The notes under the pieces were generated by a model. That model searched no databases. It was not told the DNA's origin and worked only from the letters and a program-made list of their open reading frames with translations. A DNA stretch of 64,000 bases. Source: Staphylococcus debuckii (GTDB lineage Bacteria > Bacillota > Bacilli > Staphylococcales > Staphylococcaceae). This document shows positions 62,175 through 64,000 of this stretch, piece by piece. Made by a program: the position numbers and the translations under genes. The stretch is from NCBI RefSeq assembly GCF_003718735.1, contig NZ_CP033460.1, positions 2,627,851 to 2,691,850 on the forward strand, written 5' to 3'. Positions within the stretch are counted from its first letter, which is position 1; every line of letters starts with the position of its first letter.

Positions 62175-63384
62175 ATGCATATCATTATTGCTTTAATAGG
62201 GATTATTTTCTTTTTAGCACTTGCATTTGTTTTTAGCTCAGATAAGAAAAATGTCAAATGGAAATATGTCGGCATTCTGCTTGTTATCCAATTCGTCTTC
62301 GCCTTCCTACTATTAAAAACTAATATAGGAATCACGGTTATTGGCGGCATTGCAAACGGCTTCTCTTACCTGTTGGCTAAAGCAGCTGATGGAGTAAACT
62401 TCGTATTCGGAGGATTTAAATACGTGGATCCTAAAAATCCGCCATTCTTCTTCAGCGTATTATTACCGATTGTTTTTATCTCAGCTATTATCGGGATTTT
62501 ACAATATACTAAAATCTTGCCGTTGGTAATTAATGTCTTAGGATTTTTAATTTCCAAAATCAACGGTATGGGACGTTTAGAATCATATAACGCAGTTGCT
62601 GCGGCTATTTTAGGACAATCCGAAGTGTTTATCTCATTAAAAAAACAACTTCCTTACATACCTAAGCAACGTTTATACACACTCACAGCTTCAGCAATGT
62701 CCACAGTGTCCGCTTCAATTGTCGGCGCTTACTTTACATTGCTCGAACCTAAATATGTCGTAACAGCTATCGTATTAAACTTATTTGGCGGTTTATTATC
62801 GCTTCTATCATCAATCCTTATACAGTGGATGAAAAAGATGACAAGTTATTAGTAGAAGAAACTGAAAACAAACAATCCTTCTTTGAAATGTTGGGAGAAT
62901 ATATCTTAGATGGATTTAAAGTTGCGGTCATCGTAGGGGCGATGTTAATCGGTTATATCGCAATCATTGCATTGTTAAATGGTATCGTCAGCGGAATCTT
63001 CACGATGGTTTCAGGCGGACATATTAAATGGGATTTCCAAACATTAATTGGATTTGTCTTCGCACCATTTGCATTCTTAACAGGTGTACCTTGGCATGAA
63101 GCAGTAAAATCTGGTTCATTGATGGCAACTAAGTTACTTTCCAACGAATTCGTTGCTATGCAAGGTCTAGGAAAAATGCACGGCTTATCGGACCGCGCAA
63201 TCGGTATTACTTCCGTATTCTTAGTATCATTTGCGAACTTCAGTTCCATCGGTATTATCTCAGGTGCAATCAAATCATTAAATAATGAAAAGGTGACGTG
63301 GTTGCACGTTTCGGACTTAAATTATTATTCGGTGCAACATTAGTGTCATTCATTTCTGCAGCAATCGCAGGATTCTTCATGTAA
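62175..63384 (+). pseudogene. nupC: NupC-type nucleoside transporter with two frameshifts
   Basis: Concentrative nucleoside transporter family, three fragments: codons from 62175 to about 62790; a shifted frame through [19 protein letters not shown] to about 63290; and a third frame [22 protein letters not shown]...GFFM ending at 63384. Each shift is repaired by restoring one base: a T in GGTTTATT near 62790, and a G in AAAGGTGAC near 63293. All three fragments line up with a normal ~405-residue NupC with GQSEVF and VSFANFSS motifs. Either a recent inactivation or sequence errors at short homopolymers. Confidence 0.85.
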
Positions 63385-63400
63385 GATTAAGCAGCTCATA

Positions 63401-63436
63401 AGATGGCTTCCTAATTAAGGGAGTCATCTTTTTTAT
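63401..63436 (+). terminator. Terminator of nupC
   Basis: AGATGGCTTCC/GGGAGTCATCT stem (with G-T pairs) followed by TTTTTTATT. Confidence 0.8.
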
Positions 63437-63543
63437 TATTTGTTGCAAAAAAAGAGCTTGTATAACAACGGCACCTATATTAAATTGCTTTCCACCACTT
63501 TTAATGTAAAATCTCACTAACATAACAGAGAAAGGAACAACCA

Positions 63544-63985
63544 AATGACTATGAAGAATACTGGAAACATTTGTATCATGCCAACCTGAGTATCAAAATG
63601 TATCTTATACAGCATGGCAATTTGGAGTGGATCCAAGTAATCTGCAGATTTAGTTAAACGAGGTATTAAAACTGCTACAAACAAGTGGTTTAGCTTTTTA
63701 TTCAGCAGAACAAGAACCGTTGCCAAAAGTTGGCGATTTGAGCATGGTTCTAGATGCACAAGACAATCCTATCTGTATTATTAAAAACACCAAAGTATAT
63801 CAAGTTCCTTCTCTGAAGTATCAGAAATGCATGCCTACAAGGAAGGCGAAGGAGACCGCACATTAAGTTATTGGGGAACTGTTCATACGGACTTTTTCGA
63901 AAAAGAATTCAGCTCAATCAAACAGTCTTTTTCTGAAAAAGAAATAATGGTCTGTGAAGAATTTGAATGTATACATACGTTTTAA
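63544..63985 (+). pseudogene. Decayed ASCH-domain protein gene
   Basis: Pieces in different frames join into an ASCH-domain protein: DYEEYWKHLYHA, then PEYQNVSYTAWQFGVDPSNL, then ADLVKRGIKTAT, then SGLAFYSAEQEPLPKVGDLSMVL...NTKVYQVP, then SEVSEMHAYKEGEGDRTLSYWGTVH to a TAA at 63983-63985. At least four single-base shifts break it, so it is a pseudogene unless the sequence is poor here. ASCH proteins bind RNA; the WQFGVDP, KTATxS and EGEGDRTLSYW motifs are those of staphylococcal and lactobacillar members. Confidence 0.78.
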
Positions 63986-64000
63986 ATTAAAAATGAGGTG

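Overview
The window is chromosomal DNA from a low-GC Firmicute of the genus Staphylococcus. RpoB, RpoC, EF-Tu, HemQ, the ribosomal proteins, McsB and CtsR all read as close relatives of the S. aureus proteins, and the gene order (pta/hemQ, ung-pdxK, proP, hxlAB-nagB, tadA, paired deoxynucleoside kinases, ilvE, kbl, tuf-fusA-rpsGL, rpoCB, rplLJAK, nusG-secE, sigH, cysS-cysE, gltX, radA, clpC-mcsBA-ctsR, nupC) is the staphylococcal core order. Several proteins differ too much for S. aureus, the sdr adhesin genes are absent where I expect them in S. aureus, and several accessory genes are decaying. A coagulase-negative species, perhaps of the carnosus/simulans type, is my guess at species level.

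Region 1-8.4 kb: start of phosphotransacetylase, coproheme decarboxylase HemQ, a structured 850-base intergenic region, a split ThrE-type exporter, a DUF2812 membrane protein, a DedA protein, an APC permease behind a sigmaB-type promoter, DUF423, YwdI and uracil-DNA glycosylase. Region 8.5-12.2 kb: pyridoxal kinase, a long non-coding stretch holding a probable small RNA whose three hairpin loops all carry UCCC, a broken proP, and an unlisted 36-residue Fst/PepA1-type type I toxin gene with its own antisense RNA. Region 12.2-30.9 kb: folE2-bshB2-yojF, nagB, the ribulose-monophosphate pair hxlA-hxlB behind a sigmaB-type promoter, an FMN reductase, HAD phosphatases, tadA, two deoxynucleoside kinases, ilvE, the threonine breakdown enzymes (short-chain Tdh and Kbl), two acetyltransferases, an Ntn hydrolase and an M20 amidohydrolase.

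Region 31-62.1 kb, almost all on the minus strand, is the information-processing core: the str operon, rpoB/rpoC, the L10-L12 and L11-L1 operons with their leaders, nusG, secE, rpmG, sigH, yacP, rlmB, mrnC, cysS-cysE under a cysteine T-box, gltX, yacL, radA, and the CtsR-regulated ctsR-mcsA-mcsB-clpC stress operon. McsA here lacks its N-terminal zinc finger. Region 62.1-64 kb: nupC with two single-base frameshifts, then an ASCH-domain gene with several frameshifts.

No rRNA, tRNA, CRISPR array, insertion sequence or prophage was seen. Start codons were re-chosen where a Shine-Dalgarno (SD) sequence and family length agreed; several genes begin with TTG or GTG.
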